Of a stretch of DNA of 64,000 nucleotides, positions 1-11,451 are shown one piece after another (the stretch's first letter is position 1; each line of letters starts with the position of its first letter). The notes under the pieces were generated by a model. The model did not search any database and was not told the DNA's origin. It worked only from the letters and a program-made list of their open reading frames with translations. The translations under genes and the position numbers were made by a program. Source of the stretch: Casuarius casuarius (Eukaryota > Chordata > Aves > Casuariiformes > Casuariidae); assembly GCA_003342895.1 (NCBI GenBank), contig PTFA01000198.1, forward strand, positions 891,905 through 955,904, given 5' to 3'.

Positions 1-849
1 CTTCCTACCTAGAGTTGTTTCTACCTTGTGCTCTGTGGAGGGGGGACCCATAGTGCCTACAGATGTGTGAGAGAAATGCAAACAGAAATTGCTACCAGAA
101 CCACGAATCCCAGCCTAAACTCCAAATTAAACAATTTCTTTCCTAAAGATGGACAGTGATGAATCTTCATTGGGATTTTGATTTTAGCTCTTTCAAAGGA
201 ACTTGTTCCAGGTTACTAGCTGCTGTCCACTCTCCAGGCAAGGCACTGTTCTACTTTGAATAAACCCTCTGACCTCTCTGCACCCAAATTCTTGTATTTA
301 AAATGAATGCGATACTTTACTTCTCACTATATCTTCGACCTAAAGATCAGGGATCTTAATTCAGGTTTGTAGACAGCCTGACAAAGAAATATGGTATAGA
401 TTGCAATAATTGTGCATTTGATTACTGTTAGAAATAGTATTAGCTGAACAATTTTACTTAAAATATATAAGGCAGAAAATGAGAGTGTTTTGAATAAAGG
501 GAAACAACAAATCTGTTCTTATATTCCACAGAACAACTCCTGAGCTGCTCAAAGTTAGATATACTGCCACGTACTTTAACAAGAGGAACAGGGAATGCCA
601 CTATTTTTTTACTGAATGTTCCACAAATTTCCATACTATACTAAAAAAAGTTGTCTGTCTCTCAGCTCACTGTCTCCTCCTCTTTTTGACACCAAGCAAC
701 TGTCTTATCAGTTCACTTACCAATGTTCACGGCACTACAGAATTGGGGGAGTCTGCCTTCTTCTCTCTCCTAGGTCATTTTATTATCCCCATGTGAGGCT
801 GTATACGTGGTGTTTGTACAACTTGATAGTGTTCTGCTTTTACTCAAAT
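1..849. other. unique AT-rich non-coding sequence
   Basis: No gene, RNA or recognisable repeat is visible. The 117-codon plus-strand frame starting at 616 runs straight into the tandem array that follows. Its C-terminal residues simply repeat the array in translation (FLGIS recurs), so I do not treat it as a gene. Confidence 0.6.
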
Positions 850-1717
850 TCTCAAATTTTTGAGCACTTTCTAGGAATTTCCCAGTGCTTTTTATCCAGA
901 ACCTTTCTTGGAATTTCTAAGCATTTCCTTGTAGTTCCTAAATCTAGAACCTTTCTAGGAATTTCCTAATGCTTTCCAGGGATTCCTCACAGCTTTCCAG
1001 GGAATCCTTAGGCTGGAACTTTTCAAGGCATTCTGGAGTGATTTTCAGGAATTTCACTCTACTTGCAGGAATTTCTTGATCTAGAGCCTTTCTAGGAATT
1101 CAGTGGCTTTCTAGGAATTTGAGTGCTTTCTAGGCATTACCTCTTGCTTTCTAGGAATTTTTCAGACTAGACTCTTTCTAGGAATTACAAGATGCTTTCT
1201 GAGAATTCCTTGATCCAGAACCATACTAGAAATTGTGCTTTGCTTTTGGGGAATTTCCAGCTACTTTCTAGTAAATTTTCTACCCGGAACCTTTCTAGGA
1301 ATTTCCCTGGGCTTTCTGAGAATTCTTCATTCTAAAACCTTTCTAGGAATTTTTGAACATTTTCTAGGAATTTCTGTGTGCTTTCAGACTTTTCACCAGT
1401 CTTAGGATCTTTACAGGATATTCAACATGCTGCCTAGGAATTTCAGGGTGCTTTCTGAGAATTTCTTTACAGAACCTTTCTAGGAATTTCCCAGTACTTT
1501 CTAGGAATTCCTCAGGGCTTTCCAGGAATTTCTCAGTGCTCCTTAGGAATTCTTCTCTGTAGAATCATTTTAGGAATTCCCTAGTGCTTTCTAGGGATCT
1601 TCCCATGCTTTCTAGGATTTTCCCCAGCATGTTCCTTTACAGGAGTTCTTCTGTTTAGAACCTTTCCAGGGATTTCCCAGTGCTTTCTAGGAAATCCTCA
1701 ATCTAGAACCTTCCTAG
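850..1717. repeat. degenerate ~23-bp minisatellite, CTTTCTAGGAATTTCC core
   Basis: About 870 bases are made of diverged units of roughly 21-24 bp whose core reads CTTTCTAGGAATTTCCCAG. A second unit type begins TCTAGAACCTTTCTAGG. Copies of the AGAACC landmark lie near 898, 945, 1083, 1170, 1216, 1285, 1335, 1471, 1560, 1657 and 1705. Most of these gaps (about 47, 138, 87, 46, 69, 48, 136, 88, 98 and 48) are close to multiples of 23, which shows a higher-order pattern on a 23-bp base. The array holds roughly 36-38 units. AGGAATTTCC recurs, and two copies (1249-1258 and 1669-1678) match the NF-kB consensus GGGRNWYYCC. I do not recognise it as a named satellite. Galliform W-linked satellites also have units near 21 bp, but I see no sequence match to them from memory. 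Confidence 0.9.
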
Positions 1718-4700
1718 GATTTAGAAGTGCAAAGGCACAAGGAACTGAAAAGGGCCTGCACAGTTAAATTTACAGAATGATGTGTGGGTAGGTGGAAAGA
1801 ACCAACAAAAAAAAAAAAAGACTATGAATTACAGTAGCTTACAGTAGCTGTGTAGGTCGCAGAACTTTCACCTGCACTAGCTATAAAATGTACCTGCCAA
1901 ATACATACTACTTGGAGCCAAGTTTCAATATCAGGTTGATTAAATTAACACCTCAGCACAACAGGCTCATGTGATGCCAGACTTTGTAACAGCGCAGGCT
2001 GATTTATGGTTGACTCAGTTTTAATGATCAGACTCAGGATAACTGCTTCCGAACATGTTTTATGTCTGCCATGGCAGAGAGACCTACAGCCATTTAGTTC
2101 TTTTGCTGGCTGTAAGTTAATTAAATAGGTTGTAAATAAATAAAATAACATTAATTTTTCCTTCCTATTTTTTATCTTGTACATAGCTTGTAATTACCAT
2201 ATCATGGTCCTGTCAAATGTATTTTAGGACCTATTTAGGAAGAAGTAATTTCAACATCTTTCATCATCCTTTGTTTTGTGCCCACAGAGAGTTTCTGGAT
2301 TTATAGACAGAGGCATAAACTTTGTCAGGTAATAGTCTACCTGCCAAAGCCAAAATACCATGTTTTTCAAAACTTAAGGGAAACAATTTCCTGCTGCCAA
2401 AGACTAATTTGCATTTCTAGAGAATGGTTTCCTTGAAGAATCTGCAAGTGCTTTATAAAGGTTGCTGTTAAGGACCCAAGCAAAGTCCTGAGCATCACCG
2501 AGGTCTCACTCCACACCTCCTCCTTCAGGGAGTAACTTTTTCTTATGCTGTTCTGTAAACACAAGGAACAAAGCAATCGGGTAGGATCCCGTGCCAGTTC
2601 CCATGCAGGTTCTTGTAGCAGAGATGCAACACCTCTCAGGACCAAGTCTGTTCAATGTCCTGTGTCTTCTGAAGAGGGTCAGAAATGTCCCGTGTGTATC
2701 TAGGCACAAATGCCTGGGCATTTAAGTGCTGGTGAATCTTAGAAGATCACATAGTAGAGCAGGCAGAACTGAGGAAGAAATGTCCTAGATCCTAGTTTCC
2801 TTTCTCTATGCAGTAGGAAGATAGAAGGTGGATTTCCCTGATTCTTTCAGTAAAACTAGGTGGGTCGTTTCAGTAAAACAGTAAGGGTTAGAGAAGAAGG
2901 TAATATGAATTCCTCCTAAAACACTCTCAGTAAGGTGTGGGATAAGTCATGAAGTAAGCCTTGAAGCTGTTGACTTATCTGTGTGCATGCAGATTACTGA
3001 AACAATTTGAGAGGTGATTTTACCTAGTCTGTACAGCCTCTTGGATCAGCTCATTCCCAGTCCAATTGCTTAGCAATGAGTGCCTGGCAGAAAGTATTAC
3101 CTAACAGCACAAAGCACCACTGGGTTGTTTTTTTTTTCATGTATAGCATATTGGTATGTATTGGACCCATTTGAAGAGGCAACAAACAAGATCTTTCAGT
3201 GTCAGCAGTTTTATCCCACTCAACTGAGAAATGATCACTATTGTGTATTCCTCTAAAATGTATTTTTCAAAAATCAAATAAAATAATGACATTACTTGAA
3301 AATAAAAAGGCTTTAAAATAGCACTTTTTTAAAATACAATGGTTCAGACTTGTCTGAGATTTCATAGGTTCTGTAATAACGCAGCTGTTTTCCTCAGGGT
3401 GTTCTCACAAATTCATAAAAAAATCTATTTATTATGAGCATTCTGAAACCCCAAGGAAAGCAGCTGTGTTTTTGACAAACTGGGCCACATTTTCAACACC
3501 TCTAGCTACAGGGACGTTTATAGAGGAATTCTATGCATTATATATCTATGAGCAACATATTTTTTAACAGTAACAACATACAGTGCTCTTAGCAGAAGTT
3601 TACAAGGCAAAGCAGCCAAACTGAACATTGAATTGAGCCACAATATGAAATTAAAAACCTGACCTCCAGCAGAAGACTTGCCCTAAACTTAAAACATGCC
3701 ACCCAGAGTGAACTTAATGACCACTAGGGAAAATCACTGGGTAATACAGACATATTATATGTGAACTTTTGTCCATTATACTTGGGTTTTTTTATCCTTT
3801 TCCACTTTGTTTGCCTTTAATGCATTTGAAACTATAAAAATGTAAAGAATGAGTGACATTAGTAGTGGCTCTTGGTGAACATGCTAACCAGAGTATTATT
3901 GAAATGTTAGTGAAATAAAAGGTCTGGACAAAACAGAAACTTTCATGCTTCCTGATTAACCCATTTCTCGAAGGGATTATTTTTTATTTTTATCTGTCAG
4001 TGCAAAGCTGATGATAGGCCCAAACAGCATCATTTTCCTTGCTTTCTGTTTATACAAGTTCAATAATTGTTTTAGTCTTTTTTGTTCCATATCATTTTTT
4101 CTACATCTAGTCAACCATACTTAGTTCTTCCTCTTTTTTGCAACTTCTTCTTTCTGTCCCGAGGTATGACATACTTTACAGACCTGTTCTTGACACACTA
4201 AAACCATCTTTCTTGAATATTTTGCAATAGTATAATTTCTTATCTCAGCTGTTTCTTTATCACTTTTTAAAGTTTGTTTAATTTTCCAGTCTTGAAATCC
4301 TGTTTGCTGTTCACACTACCCAGCTGGAGTGAGTGTCTTCTGTTCACTGACTTTCCTCAGTCTAGTGTTTCACTCCATATTACAATAGTAGCATGAAAGT
4401 TACTCATACAAACGTATTGCCATTTTCTGTTGAAATGTCTTTCCCTCTAGATGTTGCTAAGTTTTCCAAATGAGCAGTGGCTAATCTATTTCTTCTTTTA
4501 ATGTCATCCTTTTAACTCCTCATTCTTTGATCCTTGTCTCCTGAGATAGACTTTGTCTCTTTCTTTGATCTTTAGCTCTTTCTTTTATTGTATTCAGCTT
4601 TTTGAGTTACATCTCCTTTTTGCTTCACCTTACACGTGCCACTCTATTGCACTGCTTCATCCATCAACTATCTGAACCAGCTTCTTCTTTTTGCCTTTCA

Positions 4701-6109
4701 GGGCAGCACATATTTGGTGGCTCTTTTGATCCTAATCTATAGATTGTTATCTATAGGCTGTTCAATTTCATTTCAAAGTTCATTCTTCTTTTTCCAGAGA
4801 TGTCTTAGTTTTCCATGCGAAAACCATGTATTTCCATTGTATTCTTCCCTGATGCCTACCTCTTTTATTTTGACTTTCATGTGCTCTTAGCCTCAGCCTG
4901 TTCGGCAGTAGCACAAACCTAGGTTCCTTTCTCACACTCCTGATTTCTCCCATGACTGAAATGAACTATGTGAACTATAATTTAATTTTTCTCATCAGAT
5001 GATAAATAAGGCAACTTCCTTTGCATTTTCTGAAAAGGCATGATCATTATCACTAGGTTATTTCCTAAGTAGAAATTTGGTTGATTTTACCTATTTTCAT
5101 TTTCACTGCAAGAAAGCTGTTTCAGAATTTTAGTCCTTGTAGAATTAAAACTTTGTTTCTATTCCTGTTTATTAAGCTCCCAGATTTCTTAATTTAAAAT
5201 GTATATAAGGGAAAACAAAGTATTTTCTAACTTAGTGGAAGAAGACTAATGGTAGGTAGATGATGTGCTGAGGGTGACATTGCTCCCAGCAGTGTATTAG
5301 CAAACAGTACGCCAGAAGAAGGCACATGGAGTTGCTTCTTCCAGCTCTAAGCACAGATCAGAAGCCCGTAATTGCCCATAAACTGCATGTTAGCTGACAT
5401 TTTCAGGGGTATTTTGTCTGTGTCAAGTTAATACCAAAGAGTATTGGCATTGTCCCATCTTTGTCCTACCATGAGATAAAGCTTGGAAGACATTATGGAT
5501 TGGCTATCAAAAAGAGCATCTTCTAAGACATTAACAAAATCTGAAATAGGCACACATCTTGGAACATCATTCTTTTTTTTTCTTTTTATTGAAAGATGCA
5601 CAGAAACCATTGGCAATTGAGCAGCTGTGAGAGAATAGCAGACAGTTAAGGATCATGTCCTGAGCTAGTCTAAACTGGTGCATCTCTTATCAAGTCAATA
5701 AATTTCAAATAACATAAAACATCCTAAGATCAGGCCTAGTAAATAGAGTCATGACTTTTGAATCAGTTCTACTAAAGAGCAAATAAAATGAAGTTTTCAC
5801 TTAATCAGCCTCCATTGGTTTAAGAGGAATTAAATTTAAAGGATGAGAAGAGAATAAATTTCTTGTATTTTCATTTGTAAATACAGTCAAATCCTCTTTA
5901 AATAGCAGAACCCTGTGTAAACAAAAGCATGGAAATTAAGGGAATGTCCTTACAGGCTTAGAGGATAAATTTCATCAGTTTGTATCTACTCATATTTCAT
6001 CAATTCCTTTAAAAGGAGGAGAGCAAGAATATTAACTTTTGGATCTGATACAGTAGATTAGTGAGGCCATATGAATGGCTTCATGCAAAGCACAGTGTAG
6101 TCAGTGCAG
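1718..6109. other. unique AT-rich sequence, no gene seen
   Basis: The stretch is AT-rich with short A and T runs, for example A13 near 1808 and a T run near 3129. A pyrimidine-rich tract covers roughly 4080-4890 on the plus strand, and its open frames reflect that composition. I see no splice-site-bounded coding exon, no RNA gene and no clear mobile element. Confidence 0.55.
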
Positions 6110-6148
6110 AGACTCCCATTAACTTCAGCAGGATTTGGATCAGACTTG
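6110..6148. repeat. ancient palindromic-family repeat fragment
   Basis: GACTCCCATTAACTTCAG followed by GGATTTGGATCAGAC resembles an old dispersed amniote repeat whose copies carry a near-palindromic CATTGACTTCAATGG core followed by GGATCAGG. Only about 40 bases are visible. Related text recurs at 43358, 49088 and 50926. The assignment is by memory of the family pattern, and I cannot give a database name. Confidence 0.45.
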
Positions 6149-6787
6149 AAGTGTATTAAAGACTACCCAGCAGAAAATGTTTGCAAGTAAAAATCAATGC
6201 AGACTTGTTAAGTATTGTGAATGCATTTGCAGTTTCCTCCTTTTAGTCTTGCCCGTAGTTAGTCTTCAAAATGATTTCACTTAATGATTTACAGTATGGG
6301 TTTTTCAACCTGTCAGCTACAATTAATGACGTTTTGGTATTTTAATATTTGTTTAGGCCAGGAATCTCTCCAGTGGGTGGGAAATTTGGTAACAAATGGT
6401 AAGATAGTAAAGAATTAAGAACGAGTGGAAAAACTAAGTAAGCATTCTTTTTTATTTTGGGGGTTATCTGTTTCCTGGGTCTTTTTTTCCCCCCTATTAT
6501 AAGAAATGGGCAGGAGACATAGTTTGGAAAGAGAAATAAAAGTGACTTTGCTGACAGAACCCACTCACGTTTTCGTTCTTATCTGTAGAGTAAAATTTTT
6601 CACAGTAGGAAAGAAATGTAGCTCTTGATAGTGAGTTAGTATCCCAGTGGGGGGACCACAGAGAAGAGACAAGATAGGTATATCCAAGGTATGCCTTGGA
6701 AGTGTTCAGCACCTTCCTCTCGCTTCTGTAAATAGATGACCACAAAGAAGTCCAAAAAACCCCTCAAAAACAAAACAAAAGAAAAGC
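6149..6787. other. unique sequence, no gene seen
   Basis: AT-rich unique DNA with a T/C-rich run near 6481-6496. No coding or repeat signal was found. The 82-codon minus-strand frame at 6497-6745 has no recognisable domain. Confidence 0.5.
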
Positions 6788-6793
6788 TTTATT
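6788..6793 (-). other. AATAAA polyadenylation-signal match (minus strand)
   Basis: On the minus strand an AATAAA hexamer begins 8 bases after the stop codon of the 114-codon frame at 6802-7146. It is followed by a T/G-rich stretch (6740-6785 read backwards) that could act as a downstream element. AATAAA is frequent by chance in AT-rich DNA, so only its position next to the frame makes it notable. Confidence 0.2.
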
Positions 6794-6801
6794 AACGATG
6801 A

Positions 6802-7146
6802 CTAGTAACGACGACTGTGCTTCCTGAAAGTGAACGTAGTATTTTTGAAGAAAGTCCTTTTCTTTCTTTTTTTTAATTTTGTGATTGCAAAGCCAACAAT
6901 GTTTTTCAGCAAATTTTGATATACATATAATTCTCTTCCCTCCACCTCTAAGTATATCGTTGTCGCACAGGAAACAGCCTTGTCTTGCGGAAGCAGTGTA
7001 GGTGCAGAATACTTTCCACCAAAGAGCAACCGATAAAACCCCTCTAAACTGTGTAGATAAGCTTTGTACTTTTGTAGACTGTCACATTTACATCGTCCAA
7101 GGAGCTCTTCCATAGACTGTCTCAATAAGTTAAAATACCTTTTCAT
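6802..7146 (-). CDS. unrecognised 114-codon frame, possible terminal exon
   Basis: I do not recognise this product. The frame is preceded three codons upstream by an in-frame stop. If real, it would be a single short gene or a last exon, with a possible acceptor after TTTTAACTTATTGAGACAG (just inside the 5' end), which would make the coding part begin near residue 11. The translation has four cysteines, two of them in GRCKC near residues 17-21, no clear signal peptide or membrane span, and a strongly basic tail (KKRKKR near residues 92-97, ending KHSRRY). CpG dinucleotides are more common here than in the flanks. An AATAAA follows the stop by 8 bases, and a CpG island lies about 0.7 kb upstream in the direction of transcription. 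Against it, a frame of this length is expected several times by chance in a 64-kb AT-rich window. Confidence 0.12.
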   Translation of the reverse strand: MKRYFNLLRQSMEELLGRCKCDSLQKYKAYLHSLEGFYRLLFGGKYSAPTLLPQDKAVSCATTIYLEVEGRELYVYQNLLKNIVGFAITKLKKRKKRTFFKNTTFTFRKHSRRY

Positions 7147-7869
7147 TAAAAACTATTGTGTTTTTAATGGCAAACACTTAAGCAATGTTTTAATGGGATG
7201 TGAAAAGCGAGTGCAATCTTTATTCACCTGTCAGACAGCGGCATTCCATTTATCGTGCATGTAATTTAGTACTCTGATGCTTATAGACATAGATATATAG
7301 ATATATGTTTCATTGTGTCATTCCAGTAGATTTTACAATACTAAAAATTGATGCAAGAAAATTGGAAGATGACCTATAATGGATTTCTCTTATGGATGAA
7401 ATATCAGACTACTGAGCAGTTGTGGCGGGGGGTGGGAATAGCATTTGCCTGATTTGCTGAATAGTGAGCCTGTCCTATGACTTGACTGAGGTAGCAGAAG
7501 AAAAGACAGGAGGTGATCTTGAAATATATCATATCGTATCTGTACAGTAGGGCAGAGTTAACATTCCTAACTTTTAGTGACTCATTTTGCATCCTTAACA
7601 AGGATCTTCTAAACTGTTGAAAGCGTCAGGCATTTTGCGGCGTGCTTGACATACATTACTATTTGCAATCATGTTATGATGCCTGGCATTATAGATATTT
7701 CTTAATTACTTTATCTCTGTAAAAAAGTGTGATCTTCTGAGGCAAATGTGTGCTGAAGCGCTATGATTTCTGACCCTAGCAACTTCTTACTGGCTAGGAA
7801 ATTAATTAGGAGAAGCTCGTGAGATTGTTTGGGGATTTATTCCGGGATTAATTTGGTGGAGATCAGGCT
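7147..7869. other. unique sequence between frame and CpG island
   Basis: AT-rich unique DNA with a short ATAGATATAT-type tract near 7288-7309. The 7600-7869 part has mixed composition and no repeat signature. No coding exon is supported. Confidence 0.45.
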
Positions 7870-8478
7870 TTTGCGAGCTGTGCCTGCGCGCTCGCACTGA
7901 GGAGCGGGAGAGCGCAGCGGCGTGTCGCTGAGCCGAGCGCCGTTGCCGTGCCAGGCCGCGCGCCTCGGTCCTGCCCGCAGCAGGGTCCAGCTGCGGAGCT
8001 GCGTGCCTCCGCCTGCAAAGCAGGAGCCAGGCCCAGTTCCTGTTACACCACGGTGGTTTTAATGACCCAGCCCAGGACAAAGGAGAGCGTAACTGTTGGT
8101 TTCCTAACAGTTTTGGCTACGAAGTCAGGTACTAAGTCATGCTGCAGTGACTGGCCCTGTGACTACCCAGTAAACACTTCAACTCGCAGCAGCTCATGGC
8201 TTTCCCCAAATTTAACGCTCCAGACACGAAGGTGTACACAGGGCAGACAGGGATATTAAGTAGGAAATCCCATGTCCTCAGTAAATCGAGTCTTAGTGCT
8301 GCTTTGCCACCGGCCCTGGGAGACTCCAGCGGCCCTCCTGCAGAGCGCCCGCCGCGCTGGTGGGCTCGTGGGCTGGGTTTGCTGAGGCTCCCGAGCTGCC
8401 CCGGGCTTCCTCGAGGTCTCGTGCCTGCGCCTGCTCTCCGAGGAGCTGCGCCGAGGTGGATCCCCCAGCGAGTTTGAC
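7870..8478. promoter_or_regulatory. two-part CpG island, candidate promoter
   Basis: Two CpG-dense cores stand out sharply from AT-rich flanks. I count about 21 CpGs in roughly 145 bases at 7873-8015 and about 16 in roughly 165 bases at 8325-8490, with a sparser stretch between. Such islands usually mark vertebrate promoters or developmental regulatory elements. No flanking coding exon is recognisable on either strand. Open frames of 80-146 codons in several frames here are what a stop-poor GC-rich patch produces, and none shows a known domain. Transcription direction cannot be read. It could serve a lncRNA, an alternative first exon of a distant gene, or the weak minus-strand frame at 6802-7146. 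Confidence 0.65.
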
Positions 8479-8482
8479 CCCG

Positions 8483-8537
8483 ATACATATATATACACAT
8501 ATACATACGTATAAAAATGTGTGTGTGTATATATATA
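8483..8537. repeat. AT/GT microsatellite
   Basis: An interrupted alternating purine-pyrimidine tract (ATACATATATATACACATAT, then GTGTGTGTGTATATATATA) lies directly against the 3' edge of the CpG island. It is likely length-variable and could adopt non-B DNA. Confidence 0.85.
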
Positions 8538-10716
8538 GTAAGATACTCTTCCTGCGAGGTGTCCCTGGCCACACCATGAGTCAGGAGGAAACTTTCCTTT
8601 TATTTACATGGCTGAAGCTTTTTAAATGGTCTCGATGCTGAAAGACATGTAACCCATATGCAGTCCTATGCACCTTCAGTATAGTCCCCGCTCTTGGGGT
8701 TGCTGCCTGTTAATGACAAGGCACACTTGAGAGAAAAGTGAGAAACATACAGTACCTACACACATGACAAAGCTGGGGGTGACTACCAAAACGAAAATAG
8801 TACTAAAACCTCTTGCATGTGGTCCAGCAGTGGGAACGAGCATAGGGGCAGGACGTCCCCTAGAACATTCGGTTCCTAGTAAGAGATGGTACTTGTATTT
8901 GATTTTACAAATATTTTTTAGAAAAGTTTTTCAAAGTAATTGTATGTGTTGTCTTGAGCTATTTTTTTCCCAGTCCTAAGCCACTGTTTTACAATACAAC
9001 TAAAAATTGTAGTCCTTTTGTGATAGTATGATGGTTATATTTATTTAGATACATATAGAGAGACTGTATTAATATGTGCATGCATATTTTTATGAAGGAT
9101 GACTGGGGAATAGCCAATTTAATTCCAGTAGTATTTTTGCAAAACAGTAAAATTACCTTAAAATGACAGTTATTTTTTGTGTTCCTCTTTGAAAGCTGTA
9201 AGACTGATATTTCAAGGGCAGTGTAAATAATTCAAAACAAATTCCAGTGCTCAGGTTTAGGATTATAGTCATACTTTTTGCAATAATTAAACACACAAAC
9301 TTATCATGTTTTGTTTATGGAATAAATTTTTAATGTATATTATATACTATCTGTTTTGTCTCGATCAATATATACCATTTTAAAACATTTATTTCTAGTT
9401 TGTTTGAACTGATGCCTTTCATTATTTAGTAGACCATTCTTTGTCTGCAAAGGAATTAGACAGCAAGTAAATTTAATGTTTCAAGCTTACAGCATTATAC
9501 AATATGGGGTAGCACCTTTCATTTCAGAACTCAGAAGGTGAAAATTTTTCTTGATTTATATATTGGCCAGTTAAATGTATTTTGATAAAATCAATTCTGC
9601 TATTTTTTCTTGAAGAAGCTGACAATATTAAGTTAAAAAATTGTAGTCAACAAAGTTATGCCATGCCAGCTATGAATTAAATAATGAGCTGTTTGCATTT
9701 AAACATTCGTTTTAAGTAAACAATCGTTTCCTTCTTCAAATAAATCAGTTACCCAGTTCAGCAGTGTTATTAAGACAACTTTATAAATATTCATGCATGC
9801 AAAATCGTATATTGTATTTCAGCGTCAGAAAACCATTTAATTTGTATTCTGCAATGTTGCCAGAGACCTTACCACTAAAGCTGTGACTTTGTGATTCTCT
9901 TAGTTCCAGTTGTATCATGTAAAGCTTTGGCAGCTTCTAAAGACCTGCCCACACTTGCCAAAATATACCAAAACGTAGCGGGAGAACTGTATGGCTTAGA
10001 GACTGAATGATATCCCATTCTGTTTTAGAAGTGGAAAAAAATGGGCTCCTCAGTTTTCTATCATCTTTTGGGACAGTTTTAGGACATCCACTCTGGCAGT
10101 GTCCAGAAAAAGCATCTGGCAATTAGTTTAGCCACCAATACAGGATGAAGTGGTGACTTTGAGGTGGCTCCTAATGAGCAGTGACTGCACTGTGAAGTCG
10201 ACGTACTTTTGACAAGGCGCAAGGTTAGATGCTAGAATAAGTGTGACGACTTAAATATTTTTTGTCTCCTTCAGGTAGTGTCTCCTCAAGTGTGGGTGAG
10301 CTTCAAAATGCCGCTAGGTTGCACTGTGTCGTTTAGTAGCATTTGGATCAACAGCTTTCTGTCCGGCATATGTCTCTAGTACTGAATGTGTTGCTCTTTT
10401 CTTCTTCAAGTGACTGGAGTGAATTACTTAAGATGGGCTTTAGATACTCTAACTTACAGTGTTTTTTGTGTCCTTTGTAATTTATACTTATCCGATAAAT
10501 GTGGAGGAGTTGCCCAGGACCTAAAGTTTACAATTCCAGATTAACAGTAAACACAGGCTTTTTCCCTTTCAGGAAACGATACTTAAGCCCTTTAGGTCTA
10601 TATTAGGTATCATATTTGTCCCTTCAGGTAAATATTAAGATGTCTATTGGCTAAATTATTTCCTCCTTTTCATGAAATGTATCTTTATATGCTCACCTAG
10701 AAAGAGATGTTTTCTT
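8538..10716. other. AT-rich unique sequence, one CNE-like block
   Basis: No gene or mobile element is recognised. The part from about 9640 to 9870 is a unique AT-rich block with octamer-like TTTGCATTT, TAAACA and ATGCATGCAAAAT motifs, the texture often seen in conserved vertebrate enhancers. Conservation itself cannot be seen from one sequence. Confidence 0.4.
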
Positions 10717-10735
10717 AAAAAAAAAAAAAAAAAAA
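10717..10735. repeat. A19 homopolymer
   Basis: An uninterrupted run of 19 A followed by GATCGGGGGTGGGG. No retroposed gene body or element end is recognisable upstream of it. Confidence 0.9.
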
Positions 10736-11423
10736 GATCGGGGGTGGGGACTGTGCCTTGGGATGACATGACTGTCCTCCAGTGGAAGAGCTTTTCACAG
10801 GACTCTCAAAGAACTGAAAAGGTTTTCTGAAGCTGGCTACTAGGAAAAGTAGTTAAAAAGAAAACTAGAGGGGCTTCTGCAGTTACCATCCTCAAAAGAC
10901 TGGGAAGCCCCTACTGAGGAATTTCTCTTCTAGCTCCAGGAAGTCTAGCAGCTTCGTAACGCTTCTTAATGTAATTCACTGTCTGACCAGTTACTGCATC
11001 ACACTTTTCACTGATGAATCTGACAACTAAAACAGATTTTCCAGGAAATCGCGTTCATTTAAATGGTTAGAAAGAAGATTATAAAGATTATAAAGATCAT
11101 GAGCTTCAGAACAGTTACTGATAGTTAAAATGTGCAATGCTACCAATACTTGTCATACTCAATATAGAAGGAGGAAGAGAAAAGTGGACAGACTTCCATT
11201 TATATTAAATATTCTCTTTCCAAAGTCCAAAACTGGGAAATACTAAACATTAAAAAAAAAAACACTAATCTGAAAAGGGTTTGAGTAATCTCTTATTACT
11301 TAAACTTGGGTATTTTGTTACAGTGTTCCATGTGGTATTTCTATAATAATTAAATAATTAATCAGGAGTATTTCATTAGATTTGTTTGCCTGATAAAAGC
11401 AACAGCTGTATTAATAATAACTT

Positions 11424-11451
11424 TGTGTGTGTGTGCGTGGGTATGTATATA
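11424..11451. repeat. TG microsatellite, interrupted
   Basis: A GTGTGTGTGTGTGCGTGGGT-type tract followed by GTATGTATAT. It is a short simple repeat with no other feature attached. Confidence 0.85.

Noticed and set aside
616..969. 117-codon plus-strand frame at the start of the window
   Set aside because: Its C-terminal third is the translated minisatellite (repeated FLGIS), and it has no domain or conserved start context.
4700..4716. GGCAGCACATATTT, similar to the start of U6 snRNA
   Set aside because: Only about a dozen bases match and the following U6 sequence is absent.
8132..8572. 146-codon minus-strand frame and other frames in the CpG island
   Set aside because: Several frames are open at once because GC-rich DNA lacks stops. 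The proteins are Arg/Ala/Pro-rich without a known domain, and the frame crosses an AT microsatellite.
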